A DNA stretch of 64,000 nt from Lytechinus pictus. Lineage: Eukaryota; Echinodermata; Echinoidea; Temnopleuroida; Toxopneustidae. Position numbers and translations under genes: made by a program. Position 1 is the stretch's first letter. Every line of letters begins with the position of its first letter. This document shows, in pieces, positions 45,026 to 56,729 of this stretch. The notes under the pieces are model-generated. The model was given only the letters and a program-made list of their open reading frames with translations. It made no database searches and was not told where the DNA came from. The stretch lies in NCBI RefSeq assembly GCF_037042905.1, contig NC_087256.1:28980001-29044000 (forward strand), in the 5' to 3' direction.

Positions 45026-46699
45026 ATCAAATACAACTCCAAGATAGTCATAGGTTCAGTACATCTCAGTAGATCGTTGTAGACTTTCGTCAAGTTATCA
45101 TTTAAAAAAAAAGAGGGGGCACAGTATATCTTTTTCGGACAAATTTCTAAAGGTCGCTATCGAACCAATATCTTGGCCGTCACAATTCATTCTTTTCTTT
45201 CGTTTTCTACTTAATTTTTGACGTCCTGAGGGTTTTTTGCATAATCAAAGGACAAAATAGAAAATGAAAAAAGAAGGAAAATAGATTAATGTGATAAACA
45301 ACTAAAAAGTACGACAAATGATGGTAAGGGTGCGACTTTGCCACTAGGTTTGCCACCCTGATATTTGAACCACATGCTATTTTTGTTTTTGATACGCCAC
45401 CACTCAGTTGATAAGTTGAAATAGCTGTGAAATCAATATGTTATGTAAATATGATCTTTTCCAATATTATAAAGCTGATTGGTAAAACAAATAATGAAGG
45501 CTGTTTTCGCAAAAAGTGTTTTTATATTATCACCTTGATGAGAGCGAAGTCAAACGGAATATTCATTTCTTAAGTCTTCCATTATCATTACTGATAAATG
45601 AAAGTATATGCATAGATTATAGTTATGTAATACGAATGAATGTATCTTTCTCTGCAGTCTTCCATGGATCTCTGTGAAAATTAACTTTAAAAATCTATTG
45701 CTTGAAAACTTGATACATGTATATATATCAACTTGAAAATTGACAGATTATCTTATATTTCATAGCGATGATAGCGGAAATTATTTCCTGTTTCGTTCTA
45801 GCCATGTGATTTGAATATGCCTTCCCTTCCTAGCTCTATCTTCAAAATCGCCCACATTCGGGATAGAGTGGTCGTAATGATAGCTCAATCGATACAAAGA
45901 TATATATATTCTATTAAAATGAAAATAAAAAAGTAGGCACATGACATATAACTTGTAAATATATATTATATATATAATTGTGATGAGCAAGGACCTAAAC
46001 ATTATATTATATATATGCTCGTAGAGGAAATGTTAGTTAAAGGTTTATTGATAAATTAGGATGCCCCTATGGAGCAGCTTTTTGACCGCTTATGGCGTCA
46101 TTTCATGATATGCAGTAGAGGTATTAATTTCTAAATGAAATTAGAAGCCATTGATGAGACACCTCTGTTTATTTTGTGAGTCCGCGAAAAGATTAATGAT
46201 TAAAAATGTTTGAAGTACGTTATCACAGACGTCGATATTTGGCACATGGGTTAATTACGAAATGATCTATTGATTTAAGAAGCTTGTGATTTACAGTCTG
46301 AAAGGCCTGTTGTTAAATTTATCAAATTGCATCAACTTCTTAAAAAAATCGTAGCCGTAAAGCTATATTATGTGACATAACGTTTTCATTGTCGGAGGTA
46401 TTTGTTCTTTATATGATTGACATGATGTATAGGCTTTCAATCACTCATCATAAATAACAATGATTTTCCTAAAAAAGCATGATATTTGGATGAAAATGAG
46501 ACAAACATCAAATCAATATTACTAGACTGGTATCGCTACATTGCACTAGTTCCCCTAATTTCGTTTTTTCTTCAATCTGAAAATGGCAGACTTGTCGCGA
46601 TTTTACCAGTTAATATGACTATCATTTTACATTGTAGTGAGAGGAGGAGGTGAGCTAGCCTTCGATAAAAAAAAATGGCCCCCTCTTAGTAGTTGAATG
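45026..46699. other. Intergenic stretch, nothing recognised
   Basis: AT-rich DNA with a TA-rich tract at 45955-46015. Open frames of up to 73 codons have no domain. No repeat relationship to the rest of the window was noticed. Confidence 0.5.
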
Positions 46700-47110
46700 T
46701 TAAATTTATTTGCTGCCATTATCGTTATGTCTTGTTATATATGCGGAGTAATTGAATCTATATACATACAACTTATCATATATATTTTGATATTGCATTA
46801 TATTTTTGATGAATAATTCAGAAATTGATGTTGAATTTGCTTGCTATCATATCGTTTTGTCTTGTTATCCATGAAGAGTAATCAATTAAAAATGAATACT
46901 TAATGAATATAGTCATTGTCAAATAGTTAAGTCTTGCTATTTATGATGATGGATAATCAAATATCTGAATGAATACTTGTCATATCGTTACAACTTGAAA
47001 TTCATGAGGAATAATCAATATTGCTTGAATATATTCTTGTTGTATGCATTCGTTTTGTATATTCATGAAGAATTATCATTAATTGAATATAATACTTGTC
47101 ATATCGTTAC

Positions 47111-47985
47111 ATTTTCATATACATGGGGTCGGATGCATGCATGCTTTTCATATCATGCTATCTTTCATGAGGAATAATCTTGTACATATATATTATTGTG
47201 GTTATATATCTTATGCACATGTTTTTTTTTATTCATTTATGAGAAAGAATTTACTGAATGCATTCTTGTTGATTATGTATACTGTCTTTATATCTGTTTG
47301 GGATATAATCATTGAATGTTCATTATTGTTCTTGTTATACATGTACGTATTTTTCTTGCCTAAATAATAATAAGTTCACATGGCCCTGGGGATGATTTTT
47401 TTAACAGGGGGTGCTGATTTAAATTTGCCAAGTACACACACACACACATAATGGTTTCACTACAAAATGGAGCTAATTTTAGTTATAAATTTTGCCAAGT
47501 ACACACACACACACACATAATGGTTTCACTACAAAATGGAGCTAATTTTAGTTATAAATTTGCCAAGCACACACACACACACACATAATGGTTTCACTAC
47601 AAAATGGAGCTAATTTTAGTTATATTTCTACATTCTGAAGTCACACCTTACAGAATTCCAGGGAGTGCAAAATAACACACTTAGCACCCCAAACACCCCC
47701 GCTTCCCAGGGCCATGTCAGTTTGCTGAATATATATACTTATCATATCGTTACATCTTATAGTACTATAGGAATAACAACATGAATAACATCGAAAAGTA
47801 TGCCTTTCATATAGTGTTATCTTTATAAATTATGTATTATCAATAATCAAGTGCTTATATTTTTATATACCATGATAAATAATTTAGTACTGAATGTATT
47901 GTTGTTGTCTTATCGTTACCATTTATATTGAAGAACAATATTCTTATTGTTAGGTCGTTACTTCTTCATATACATGAAAATTTAA
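47111..47985. repeat. Copy A of a duplicated satellite segment
   Basis: About 875 bp that align directly with 48249-48982, starting ttttcatatacatggggtcg and ending ggtcgttac and atacatgaaaa. The difference in length comes mainly from the number of CA-repeat subunits. Confidence 0.8.
47379..47718. mobile_element. Possible small element with catggccctggg ends
   Basis: catggccctggggatga at the left and cttcccagggccatg at the right are inverted repeats. Inside are three direct copies of a unit of about 68 bp with a CA run (gccaagtacacacac and onward to ggagctaattttagttat). In copy B (48518-48721) only one subunit is present. Confidence 0.5.
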
Positions 47986-48009
47986 AAATGAAATTTTATC
48001 TTGAATATG

Positions 48010-48215
48010 ACTTTATGATTCAATAGGATATAAAGAAACCCGGAACTTGATGTGAATTGTTTTCAGTGTTGTTCATGTGTATATCATGCGTGGGTGCAGG
48101 AAGAATACAAAAAATCAATTCGTGCAAAACTGCAAACATATTCATGATATCGGTGACAAAAAAATCATTATTCATTTTTTTTATTGGGAAATAACATTGT
48201 AAACATAATATAATT
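48010..48215. repeat. Dispersed 200-bp repeat, copy 1
   Basis: tatgattcaata and aagaaacccggaacttgatg through ttcatgatatcggtgac and beyond match 52026-52235 in the same orientation with few differences. Confidence 0.8.
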
Positions 48216-48248
48216 GGAATGATATTGGGATGGACTCATTTGCATTTG

Positions 48249-48982
48249 CATTTTCATATACATGGGGTCGGATGCATGCATGCTTTTCATATCATGCTAT
48301 CTTTCAAGGGGAATAATCTTGTATATATACATATATTATTGTGGTTATATATCCTATGCACTTGTTTTTGTTAATACATTTATGAGAAAGAATTTACTGA
48401 ATGTATTATTGTTGATTATGCATACGTCTTTATATCTATTTGGGATATAATCATTGAATGTTCATTATTGTTCTTGTTATACATACGTATTTTTCTTGCC
48501 TAAATAATAATAAGTTCACAGGGCCCTGGGGATGATTTTTTTTACAGGGGGTGCTGATTTAAATTTGCCAAGTACACACACACACACATAATGGTTTCAC
48601 TACAAAATGGAGCTAATTTTAGTTATATTTCTACATTCTGAAGTCACACCTTACAGAATTCCAGGGAGTGCAAAATAACACACTTAGCACCCCAAACACC
48701 CCTGCTTCCCAGGGCCATGTCAGTTTGCTGAATATATATACTTATCATATCGTTACATCTTATAGTACTATAGGAATAACAACATGAATAACATCGAAAA
48801 GTATGCCTTTCATATAGTGTTATCTTTATAAATAATGCATTAGCAATAATCAAGTGCTTATATTTTTATATACCATGATAAATGATTTAGTACTGGATGT
48901 ATTATTGTTGTCTTATCGTTACCATTTATATTGAAGAACAATATTCTTATTGTTAGGTCGTTACATCTTCATATACATGAAA
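48249..48982. repeat. Copy B of the duplicated satellite segment
   Basis: The partner of 47111-47985 about 1.14 kb downstream in the same orientation, with one CA-repeat subunit instead of three. Confidence 0.8.
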
Positions 48983-50076
48983 AGTAATCAAGTAATTGAA
49001 ATGAATGCTTTTCAAATCGTGTTATCGTTATATTCATGAGGGATAATCAAGATGTATTCTTGTGGTCTTCTCGATATCTGCACATTTTTATATTCATGAG
49101 GGATAATGAATTGATTGAATGTATGTTTGATTTGATGTCATATGTACTCATCTGTACATTAATAAGAAATAATGAGGTATTTGAATGTATAATCATCGTA
49201 TCGTTATAAAATGATATTGAGAGGAGAAAATTAGGAATGTGTATGTATACTTATCGTCAATTCGTTACATCTTTATATTCATTAGGAATAAACCAGTTTA
49301 CTTGTTATATAGTTGAGGATTGATTATTAATGTACTCAATGGTTTTTTATCTTGTTATTGGAACACTGATTAAACCTTAAATAGTTAAATGTTAAATTTA
49401 ATTTTAATATCATTACGTTTTGATAATCACGAGATATAATCGAATAGTAAACATTTTGTCATATACATACGTCTTTTTCATTAGCAATAATAAATCAATT
49501 GAATCTATACCTGTCATATTATTCTTACATGATATTTTTGAGGAATAATTAGGCTATTGAACGTTATCTTATCGCTAAATATAATTTGATATTCATTAGA
49601 AAAAAAAATCAAGCAATGGATTTTTCATAATAATGTTTTTCATATTGATTTGATACTCATCAGAGGAAATCAGGCAATTGAATATTTAATTTTCTTAATT
49701 GTGGTCATATTGTCACGTTTTGAGCGGGGGCATTTATCCCCTTCCCTACACACACAAACACCCATTTTCGGAGCATATTTTTATATTATTCGGACATTAG
49801 GGAATTTTTCAACACTTCAATGAAACGGTCATATTTTTTAGTATTTTTGAATAATCAAGTGATTGAAATAATGTTTATATACGTGGTCATATTGTTACAG
49901 CATGATGTTCAGGATGACATTCTGTCCGAAATTATAATTTCCATGTAAATATTTGTATATTTATCGACCAATTCATTTGACTTGTTTATGTTAACCCTTG
50001 TTATCTTACATGTCTTTCAATTCGCCATTTGTATATATATTTCTTCTTCCTGTATTCCCTTGGGATTTTTGTCATA

Positions 50077-50240
50077 CACTCTGAAAAAAGGTTTATGCAT
50101 GTTCGTTGGGTAAAAAGATATATTTTGAAAATTTTACGCGCGTTGAAATAGCCCTATGCGAGTAAAATATACCCAGCAAGCATGCATGTTCCTTTTCTAC
50201 CCAATATTTTGTAGAATTTTACTGTGTACTTTTTAGAGTT
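50077..50240. mobile_element. MITE with CACTCTGAAAAA ends
   Basis: cactctgaaaaaaggttta on the left and tactttttagagtt on the right are imperfect inverted repeats, and gcatgttcgttgggtaaaa pairs with tttctacccaa-type DNA. It is related to 39822-40070. Confidence 0.55.
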
Positions 50241-50281
50241 TATAGACATATACATATCGTCACCATGTCCACCCGAGGAAT

Positions 50282-50578
50282 AATAATAATTATACTTGCT
50301 TATATAGCGCTTAACACTTACTTTGTCAGAAGTCTCTAAGCGCTCTACAGTATATGCAGCATAATTACCCTGGCTTTAGTAGTGCAGCTGTTACGCGCGC
50401 TGCTTTTCAAGGAATAAATTACTGCCAGGTACCCATTTACCTCAACTGAGGTTGAGTGCAGCACACTGTGGATCAATTTCTTGCTGAAGGAAATTACGCC
50501 ATGGTTGGGATTCGAACCCACGACCCTCTGTTTCAAAGTCCGGAGACTAATCCACTGGGCCACAACGCTCCACACGTT
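50282..50578 (-). repeat. tRNA-derived SINE, reverse orientation
   Basis: On the minus strand it reads gttgtggcccagtggattag (box A region), then gtcgtgggttcgaatccc (box B), then a body with tcagttgaggtaaatgggta, agcgctatataagcaagtat and a terminal attattatta. It is the same SINE group as 44668, with a different head. Confidence 0.8.
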
Positions 50579-50582
50579 GGAA

Positions 50583-50920
50583 TCACATAACCCCCATTCT
50601 CAAATCTCTTCATTGGTTTACCTGTACAGCGAATAACGTTTAAAATGCTCCTACTTGTTTTCCATTCAATACATAGAACTGCACCTCAATACAACTCTTC
50701 CTTGATTACTAGTTAGAATCCCTCTCGCAACCTTAGATGTTCTAGTTCATCCTTACTCGCTGTACCACAATCTCATAATTCATGGGGGATCGATCATAAT
50801 TATGGAATAAACTTCCAAAAGAAATCCGCAATATTTCTTGTCTCACCACTTTCAAAAGTTCCTTGAAAACCTGGTTATTCACACAAGCTTTTAGGTAATT
50901 GTTATTCGCCCCCTCTTTTT
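50583..50920 (+). pseudogene. CR1-like LINE C-terminal fragment
   Basis: Conceptual translation gives PVQRITFKMLLLVFHSIHRT and APQYNSSLIT, followed by a stop, then NLRCSSSSLLAVPQSHNSWG in the typical order of a LINE C-terminus. Frame changes and stops show it is dead. The fragment is short and has no catalytic motif. Confidence 0.7.
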
Positions 50921-51247
50921 TGTAGGTTTTCTATCTTCCTTCCTTTCTTTTTCCTTTTCTTTTCTTTTCTTTATTGCGCCATGAGCATCTTTTTATGATG
51001 GATACCGCATTACAAATGTTCATATTATTACATAATTATATTAAATATACCCTGCTGAAAAGGCGTTGACATATCCGACATGATATTGCCGTTTGCACAA
51101 CATACAGCCATCCACCCACTCACTCACCCACTCACTCATTCACCCATAGAGTACTCTATATTCAATGCCCACATCCACCCCACACGCGCGTTCGTACATT
51201 TTCTCATAAATCTTGCACACATCCATCATACGCACACCTGCACAAAT
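50921..51247. other. Non-coding gap with short CACTCACCC repeats
   Basis: A cttttctttt-rich tract at 50935-50970 and a small cactcacccactcactcatt array at 51118-51142. No gene. Confidence 0.5.
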
Positions 51248-51521
51248 TTAAAGGTCAAGTCCACCTCAGAAAAATGTTGATTTGAGGAAAATCAGACAAG
51301 CACAATGCTGAAAATTTCATTAAAATCGGATGTAAAATAGAAAGTTATGACATTTCACCGAGATGTGCTTATAACTGTTTTGTGAAATGAAGCAAAACTT
51401 TAAAATGTCATAACTTTCTTATTTCACATCCGAGTTTGATGAATTTTTTCAGTATTATGCTTGTTGAATTTTTCTCTTTTTATTCAAATCAAGTTTTTGT
51501 TGGGGTGGACTTGTCCTTTAA
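51248..51521. mobile_element. Short foldback MITE, TTAA-AGG family, deleted centre
   Basis: Two arms (TTAAAGGTCAAGTCCACCTC and the complement of TTAAAGGACAAGTCCACCCC) lie almost back to back in 274 bp, with TTAA at both ends. It is a miniature of the 612-bp form. Confidence 0.75.
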
Positions 51522-51671
51522 GCGCGCATTTCATGTATGTTGAATTAAAACAGCAATTATAATTGATGTTAATTTTACCATGACCAATTAAAAAAAAAAC
51601 TATTTGAACTATTTGGAGTACCAACTGATGAGTTTTTGTCCTACTTATTTTTACTGATTAAATGTTATAGG

Positions 51672-51709
<38 letters not shown>

Positions 51710-52025
51710 GAGGCTTTTAAATTGTAAAAAAACAGTAATATTTTGAATACTCTTCAACCAACACAGAAATAAGCTTTCCATCCGCTTCAAATGATGGAAA
51801 TTTGAGGTGTATCCCTGATATTTAAAAATGTGCTTATAGTTCGATATTTTTTTTTAGAATTCAAGTCTTTTTGAACCTATACATGTACAGCAAGTAGCAA
51901 CGGTTAATGCTTTATTGTTAGTGTATTTGCATTGTATTATTTTATTGTTTTGTGTTTGTTATTGCTTTTTTGTCACAATAACTCTGATCCGTCATAATAA
52001 GTTGTAAATATTGTAATTTTATGCA
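51522..52025. other. Non-coding stretch with a TA microsatellite
   Basis: Holds (TA) repeats at 51673-51707. Its end (aataaaacataaagaaa near 52040) resembles a retroelement 3' tail. Confidence 0.5.
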
Positions 52026-52235
52026 TTTATGATTCAATAAAACATAAAGAAACCCGGAACTTGATGCGAATTGTTTTCAGTGCTGTTCATGTGTATATCA
52101 TGCGTGGGTGCAGGAAGAATACCAGAATCAATTCGTGCAAAACTGCAAACATATTCATGATATCGGTGACTGAAAAAAAATCATTATTCCATTTTTTTCA
52201 TGGGAAATAATACTGTAAACATGATATAATTGGAG
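52026..52235. repeat. Dispersed 200-bp repeat, copy 2
   Basis: The partner of 48010-48215, four kilobases away, same orientation. Confidence 0.8.
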
Positions 52236-52599
52236 GTTGGCCTCTCTGCTCGTTTGTACATTTTCTCTTTTTGGGCAGCACATAATAATGATTTCCAGGT
52301 GATTTTTTTTCAGAACCTCATTTTACCACATATCACAGAGAAAGGTAACAACCTCGGGAATTTACAGCTCAGATTTTTGAAAGTCAAGTCAATGTTAACC
52401 AATGTCTTTTGTGTTTTGCTCTGAGCTTTCTCATCATAGGCCTTCAACATATATCACAAATGGGAAAGTTTGTGTCTGTAATATTATCAGACATTGTAAA
52501 GGGAACATTATTTTAATATTTAAGGTTTTTAATATACTGTTATAGTTTTACTCTTCAAGTAACATGATGTCTAGCTACATACAACTTATATTTGATTGC

Positions 52600-53268
52600 A
52601 TTTAACTCCAATTCAAACCCGATAACAATATTAGCACAAACCCGATAACAATATTAGCACATAAAACGATCAGACATCATGGCCCAGACATCTGGAATGA
52701 TTTGCCCAATGATATTAAACTCACTGCATCTATCTTTTCTTTTAAAGCTTCATTAAAACAATTTCTTTTATCGAAGTATTCTTAAATATCACACCTGCAC
52801 GTTCACCCACTTGCACACACACTTCATTTCTTCATTTTTCTTCCTTCTCCTTTTCTGATGATTTGTGACGTAAGATTTTCTTCCAGACCTAGAACTATAG
52901 AATAATTGGTTTCCATGTAGCTATATGTAGTTATTTGATTTTGTTTTATGAATGTGTTAATTTTTCTTAACTATTATCTTGAAAGTTATGAATGAGAGCC
53001 ATATTTACATGCTACATATTGTTAAGAAATGTCTATTAGTTTAATAGCACTTATCTGTTTATTTTATGTTGGGTGCCTGATTTTAAGACTTTATCTTGTC
53101 TTCTTTGGCTCCCCCACAGTAATATACATTTCTTTGTATTACTTTTAAACAACTCGGTTCACTTTCCTTTTTTCAGTTATGTTTGTTTGTTTCCTATTTT
53201 TGTACATATTTGCAATGTTTTTATATTATTGTGGAAATAAATGATTTGATTTGATTTGATTGATTATC
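52600..53268 (+). pseudogene. CR1-like LINE 3' fragment with TGATT tail
   Basis: Translation near 52655-52783 gives AHKTIRHHGPDIWNDLPNDI followed by KLTASIFSFKASLKQFLL. This parallels the C-terminal IRHRGPDVWHSLP of the LINE at 14337. A 3' UTR of about 450 bp ends ggaaataaatgatttgattt and repeated tgatt. The preceding part has decayed. Confidence 0.75.
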
Positions 53269-53871
53269 TACAGAGAGTGGGATAGAGGAAAGAGTGAGGG
53301 GAGAGGGGGGGGGGGGGATTTACGAGATAGTGTGGGTGAAATTCTGAACTTTCAGATTTTTGGTATTGTGAACCAAATTCTCAGAGAACATTTCCCCCGC
53401 AGGAAATATCAGATGACACTTTCACGTTACACCAAATCCTCTTTAATCACTAATTCCCCACACCTCAAAATTTCACAAAACAGTAGGCCTACCGGGAAAA
53501 ACAAATCAGCACATTTTAACAGTTACTCAATATTTTCGATGTTTCGATCTGCTCATTGAGACTACAAACACACGTGCCGAGAAGAAATCTGCCTATCTAC
53601 TCTTCATTCTTTATCAATATAAATTCGATTAGATAAAAAATGAATTATATACATTCCTGCACTGAAAAAGAAATTCATGCAGTTTCACTATTATATTGCA
53701 CATTCTGCCAACTTACTCTTCAAAATCATACTGAAACTATATATCTCTGTTACGTAGATTAAGGAATATCTATCTCCTGTGAGGTTTCACCGCGAAAATC
53801 TTGTTTTAATCTATACGTTAATCTACAAAATCTCCCTTAACCTATATGGATCGTATTACCTGAAACACGAG
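53269..53871. other. Upstream region of the acidic secreted-protein gene, nothing recognised
   Basis: Begins with a G run at 53300-53318. No repeat or gene seen. Confidence 0.45.
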
Positions 53872-54009
53872 TATAAGTAACATGATTCAAATTACTAATC
53901 ATCATTGGATTTATCTTTCATCCGCCGTATTCAACAACAGAGCAGAGGGGCGACTGTGCTTGAATAAGCTTTTCACAGCGTCAAGTATAGTATTTTGTTA
54001 CTAAAAAAG
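53872..54009 (+). promoter_or_regulatory. Candidate TATA box and 5' untranslated exon
   Basis: TATAAG at 53872-53877 is followed about 130 bases later by AAAAAG|gtaaga at 54010, a good splice donor. The acceptor tttcctttctag at 55563 lies 26 bases before the start codon of the secreted-protein gene. Together they suggest a non-coding first exon at about 53900-54009 and an intron of about 1.55 kb. This is inferred from splice signals only. Confidence 0.35.
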
Positions 54010-54759
54010 GTAAGAGATAGATTTGCTCGTGTTAAATTTCATTTATCTGAATTAATGTTATCTGTGTAAATTGAGACGACCTGCACCTGCATTTAAAAAC
54101 GAGTGTCAAATTAATCATCCTTTAATGCAGCTTACTAACACAGTTACAGGTGTTTAAAATCGGTCTCACAAATAAGAGTGATTTTATCGTACATTTTAAT
54201 CTTTTTCTGATAACTTCGTGTTTGCAATCCCACATTGTGTGATCAAAGTTGAGGTATAAGAAAGATTACCTCACTGCACTGGAATATTGCATAGTGCTCA
54301 ATTTTGACAAATGGTAATTATAATGGAGTCTAGTAGCGCTGTAAAATAGAAAACGAGTAGGTATAAGAAAAATGAATAATTATATTATTGGTACACAATT
54401 ACATTTAATCTAAAAACTAAAGCAAATAAAGCTCGGGATTTAAACTTGTCTTTTTTAAGTGCAGAGTTCTCTAATTTGTTTTTTGCCGGTTTTTTTTTTG
54501 TTAGTGGAATATTAGACCAGAGTTTTGCGTTGGTAAAATGGGGAGGAGCATTTTTGCGTTTAGATCGACACTCTTATACATATCTCCTTCAGAAGGGGAA
54601 AAACATAAATTACACTTTAAGAACGATAATAATTGTGCTTTGGTTACCCTTTTAGTAATGTGACAAAGATGTTATGTCACTCAAAATTTACAATAATTTT
54701 TGTACATAAATTATAGGCCTATTATAGGAGGACATAATTCAGGTTTCACAAAATATAAA
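54010..54759. other. Predicted 5' UTR intron, first half
   Basis: Non-coding AT-rich DNA. One 69-codon frame at 54446 shows no domain and is not called. Confidence 0.4.
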
Positions 54760-55011
54760 TTTGCACTATTACTAGAATGAGCAGAATGGTGTTCTGTGGT
54801 GTATTTTCAGTGTCGAAACAGCTAAAAGGGAGAGTTGTTCATGTATGACATCACACAATTTGGTCGCAGTGGCAGCGTGGGGATCTCAAAAGTTTAAGCG
54901 TTCTCGACATTCAAATGCTCATAACTTTCTTAATAATACATGTTTGTATCAGATTGTTCTCAAACTGTTTCCAAGAGATAATTTGTCCCAAAGGGTTTAA
55001 CTCTCCTTTAA
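54760..55011. mobile_element. Right half of a TTAA foldback (same subfamily as 57867)
   Basis: agaatgagcagaatggtgtt, gtatgacatcacac, tcaaatgctcataactttct and a final ctctcctttaa match the right arm of 57867-58457. The left arm is absent. Confidence 0.65.
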
Positions 55012-55563
55012 TGACGTACACAACAATCGCTGACATTGCTAATATATTCAAGATTTAAACGAATGCTGTTATTTCACTCAAGCACCAGGGGCAAGTACCA
55101 ATAGTACCACATTTTCCACATCCGGAGAGCGCTTCATTAACATTTATCGTGTGATAAGTTGGTAGATCTCAGAACTTTCCTTGATGTCGATTGGCTGAGC
55201 GGTCTGTTACTATGGAAACTCGGTTAAGACAGAGTTTGTCGGATAAAATCATGTCCGACATTTCATGAAACCGTCCCCAGGTCAGGCGTTGCCGAAATGT
55301 TTTAGATGAAAAAAGGCTTGCTTTTACAGCATCATTCGCCGGCACTCACAACTTGGGTAGCATTTTGTCCACTCGTCACCCCCATTTAGAGTAGCAAATT
55401 GGTTATGATGACAATTACTGTGCAATTTGACGTCTTTTCATTTGGAAAAACATAAAAATAATATTTTTTCCTTTTTTTTTTTAATTACAAGGTAACATAA
55501 TCATTACATTTCCCTTTGCGACTTTTTTATATATCACGTTTTTCCTATAAATTTCCTTTCTAG
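55012..55563. other. Predicted 5' UTR intron, second half
   Basis: Non-coding. It ends in the pyrimidine-rich acceptor tttcctttctag. A block near 55140-55265 (gagtttgtcggataaaatca, tgtccgacatttcatgaaac) has weak internal inverted symmetry. Confidence 0.4.
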
Positions 55564-55589
55564 ACTGCATCCAGGAGACGGCATCTACC

Positions 55590-56474
55590 ATGGGTTTTAA
55601 GGCCACACCTCTCGTGACCATTCTGATTCTTACAGTGGTATCAGCTCGTTTGATCAAGAATCATGCCGAAAGCGTTTCCAAATCAGACAGCCGGGGAGAC
55701 GGAAGAAGATGGAATAAAGTTCTGAATCCTATTCAACTTTGGGTAGACAAGGACAAGCGTGAAGTTGTCCCAGACGTGGCGATCACTGGCACAGCGAAAG
55801 CCGTACCGGACGCCGATGTGACCATCCAAAGCCATAGCGACCACGGTGAGGAAGATTATCCGCCATTTCCTGACGGCGATGATATCGACACAAGTAATGA
55901 GAGAAACGGGGTCGATACGACCAGTCGGTCAATGGAGAGCGATAATGATCGCGACACTGACGATCACTCGAAGGACACGAGAGACAAGAGCGATGACGAT
56001 AGCGACTCGTCGGAGAGCAGCGCCGAGAGCGATTCGGGAAGTCGTCAGAGCCGAAAGGTAAGCAAGGAAAGCGGCAACGACAGTCGACTGAAGCGAGGCG
56101 CAGCATACCGTGAGAACCATGAGAGCAGTCATTCTGGAGTTTCTGAAAGCGATAGCAACAGCAGGCAGATGTTTAGGAGGCAGGCGGATGACGTCAGCAA
56201 CGAAGAAGACGATGATTCTAACAGTAGACTTAAAAGAAGCACCAGCAATGAACAGGACAACAGCGCCGACAGCAGATATAGAAGAAATGCGATCGATGTC
56301 AGCCGCTCTAACAGCGGACAGGTGAGCAGTGCTGACGATGATAGCGCCGATAGCCGTCAGAAAAAGGAGATCCACGAGAGCGGTGATGACGACGAAGAGG
56401 ACAATTCGGATGAACAAACACAAAGAGACAATGCAAGACCCGTCGAGCCACCTACCATAGGCGCTCAACCGTGA
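55590..56474 (+). CDS. Acidic Ser/Asp-rich secreted protein with RGD and serial basic sites
   Basis: 294 codons, start in good context (accATGG). Residues 1-19 form a signal peptide (hydrophobic PLVTILILTVVSA). The mature part is strongly acidic, dominated by Asp, Ser, Glu and Asn, with runs such as DKSDDDSDSSESSAESDSGS. An RGD integrin-type motif is at 35-37. From residue 150 a unit recurs: an acidic spacer, then (N/A)(D/N)SR, then a basic cluster: RQSRK (152-156), RLKR (166-169), RQMFRR (192-197), RLKR (213-216), RYRR (229-232), RQKK (256-259). RLKR and RYRR fit the furin pattern R-x-K/R-R, with 13 to 28 residues between sites. No globular domain or Cys is present. Composition plus RGD recalls vertebrate SIBLING matrix proteins or a multi-peptide precursor, but homology to neither is claimed. 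Confidence 0.8.
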   Translation: MGFKATPLVTILILTVVSARLIKNHAESVSKSDSRGDGRRWNKVLNPIQLWVDKDKREVVPDVAITGTAKAVPDADVTIQSHSDHGEEDYPPFPDGDDIDTSNERNGVDTTSRSMESDNDRDTDDHSKDTRDKSDDDSDSSESSAESDSGSRQSRKVSKESGNDSRLKRGAAYRENHESSHSGVSESDSNSRQMFRRQADDVSNEEDDDSNSRLKRSTSNEQDNSADSRYRRNAIDVSRSNSGQVSSADDDSADSRQKKEIHESGDDDEEDNSDEQTQRDNARPVEPPTIGAQP

Positions 56475-56612
56475 TAAACATAAATCGCATTTTAAAATTA
56501 GATTGTAGGCCTCTATAGCATGTCGGTATGATATTTAAATTTGCATGAATGTATAAAGAATTAAGCCATATGAAACTTCAAAACGTCGAATGTACAGGAA
56601 ATACATATACCA

Positions 56613-56618
56613 ATTAAA
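56613..56618 (+). terminator. Candidate polyadenylation signal of the secreted-protein gene
   Basis: ATTAAA about 140 bases after the stop codon, a common variant signal. Weak alone. Confidence 0.25.
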
Positions 56619-56729
56619 ATTGAAATCACAAACACGATGGATTTGAAATGTGTCCACGGGAAAACGGAAGAGATGGAATTTGACGATCGATAAGCGTTGT
56701 GTAAGGGACATATTGGTATAAACCCTGGG

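Larger units (their letters stand above)
46700..49930 (+). repeat. Degenerate satellite, unit about 60 bp
   Basis: Words such as tcatatcgttacatctt, attcatgaggaataatcaa and attgaatgtattcttg recur in that order with roughly 60-bp spacing over about 3.2 kb, strongly diverged. The array is interrupted by a segment without these words at about 47370-47720 and by its duplicate. Confidence 0.6.

Noticed and set aside
55929-56468. 179-codon hydrophobic frame opposite the acidic gene
   Set aside because: The antisense of Ser/Asp codons gives Val/Ile/Ala runs that mimic membrane segments. The plus-strand frame has a start context, a signal peptide and an ordered repeat.
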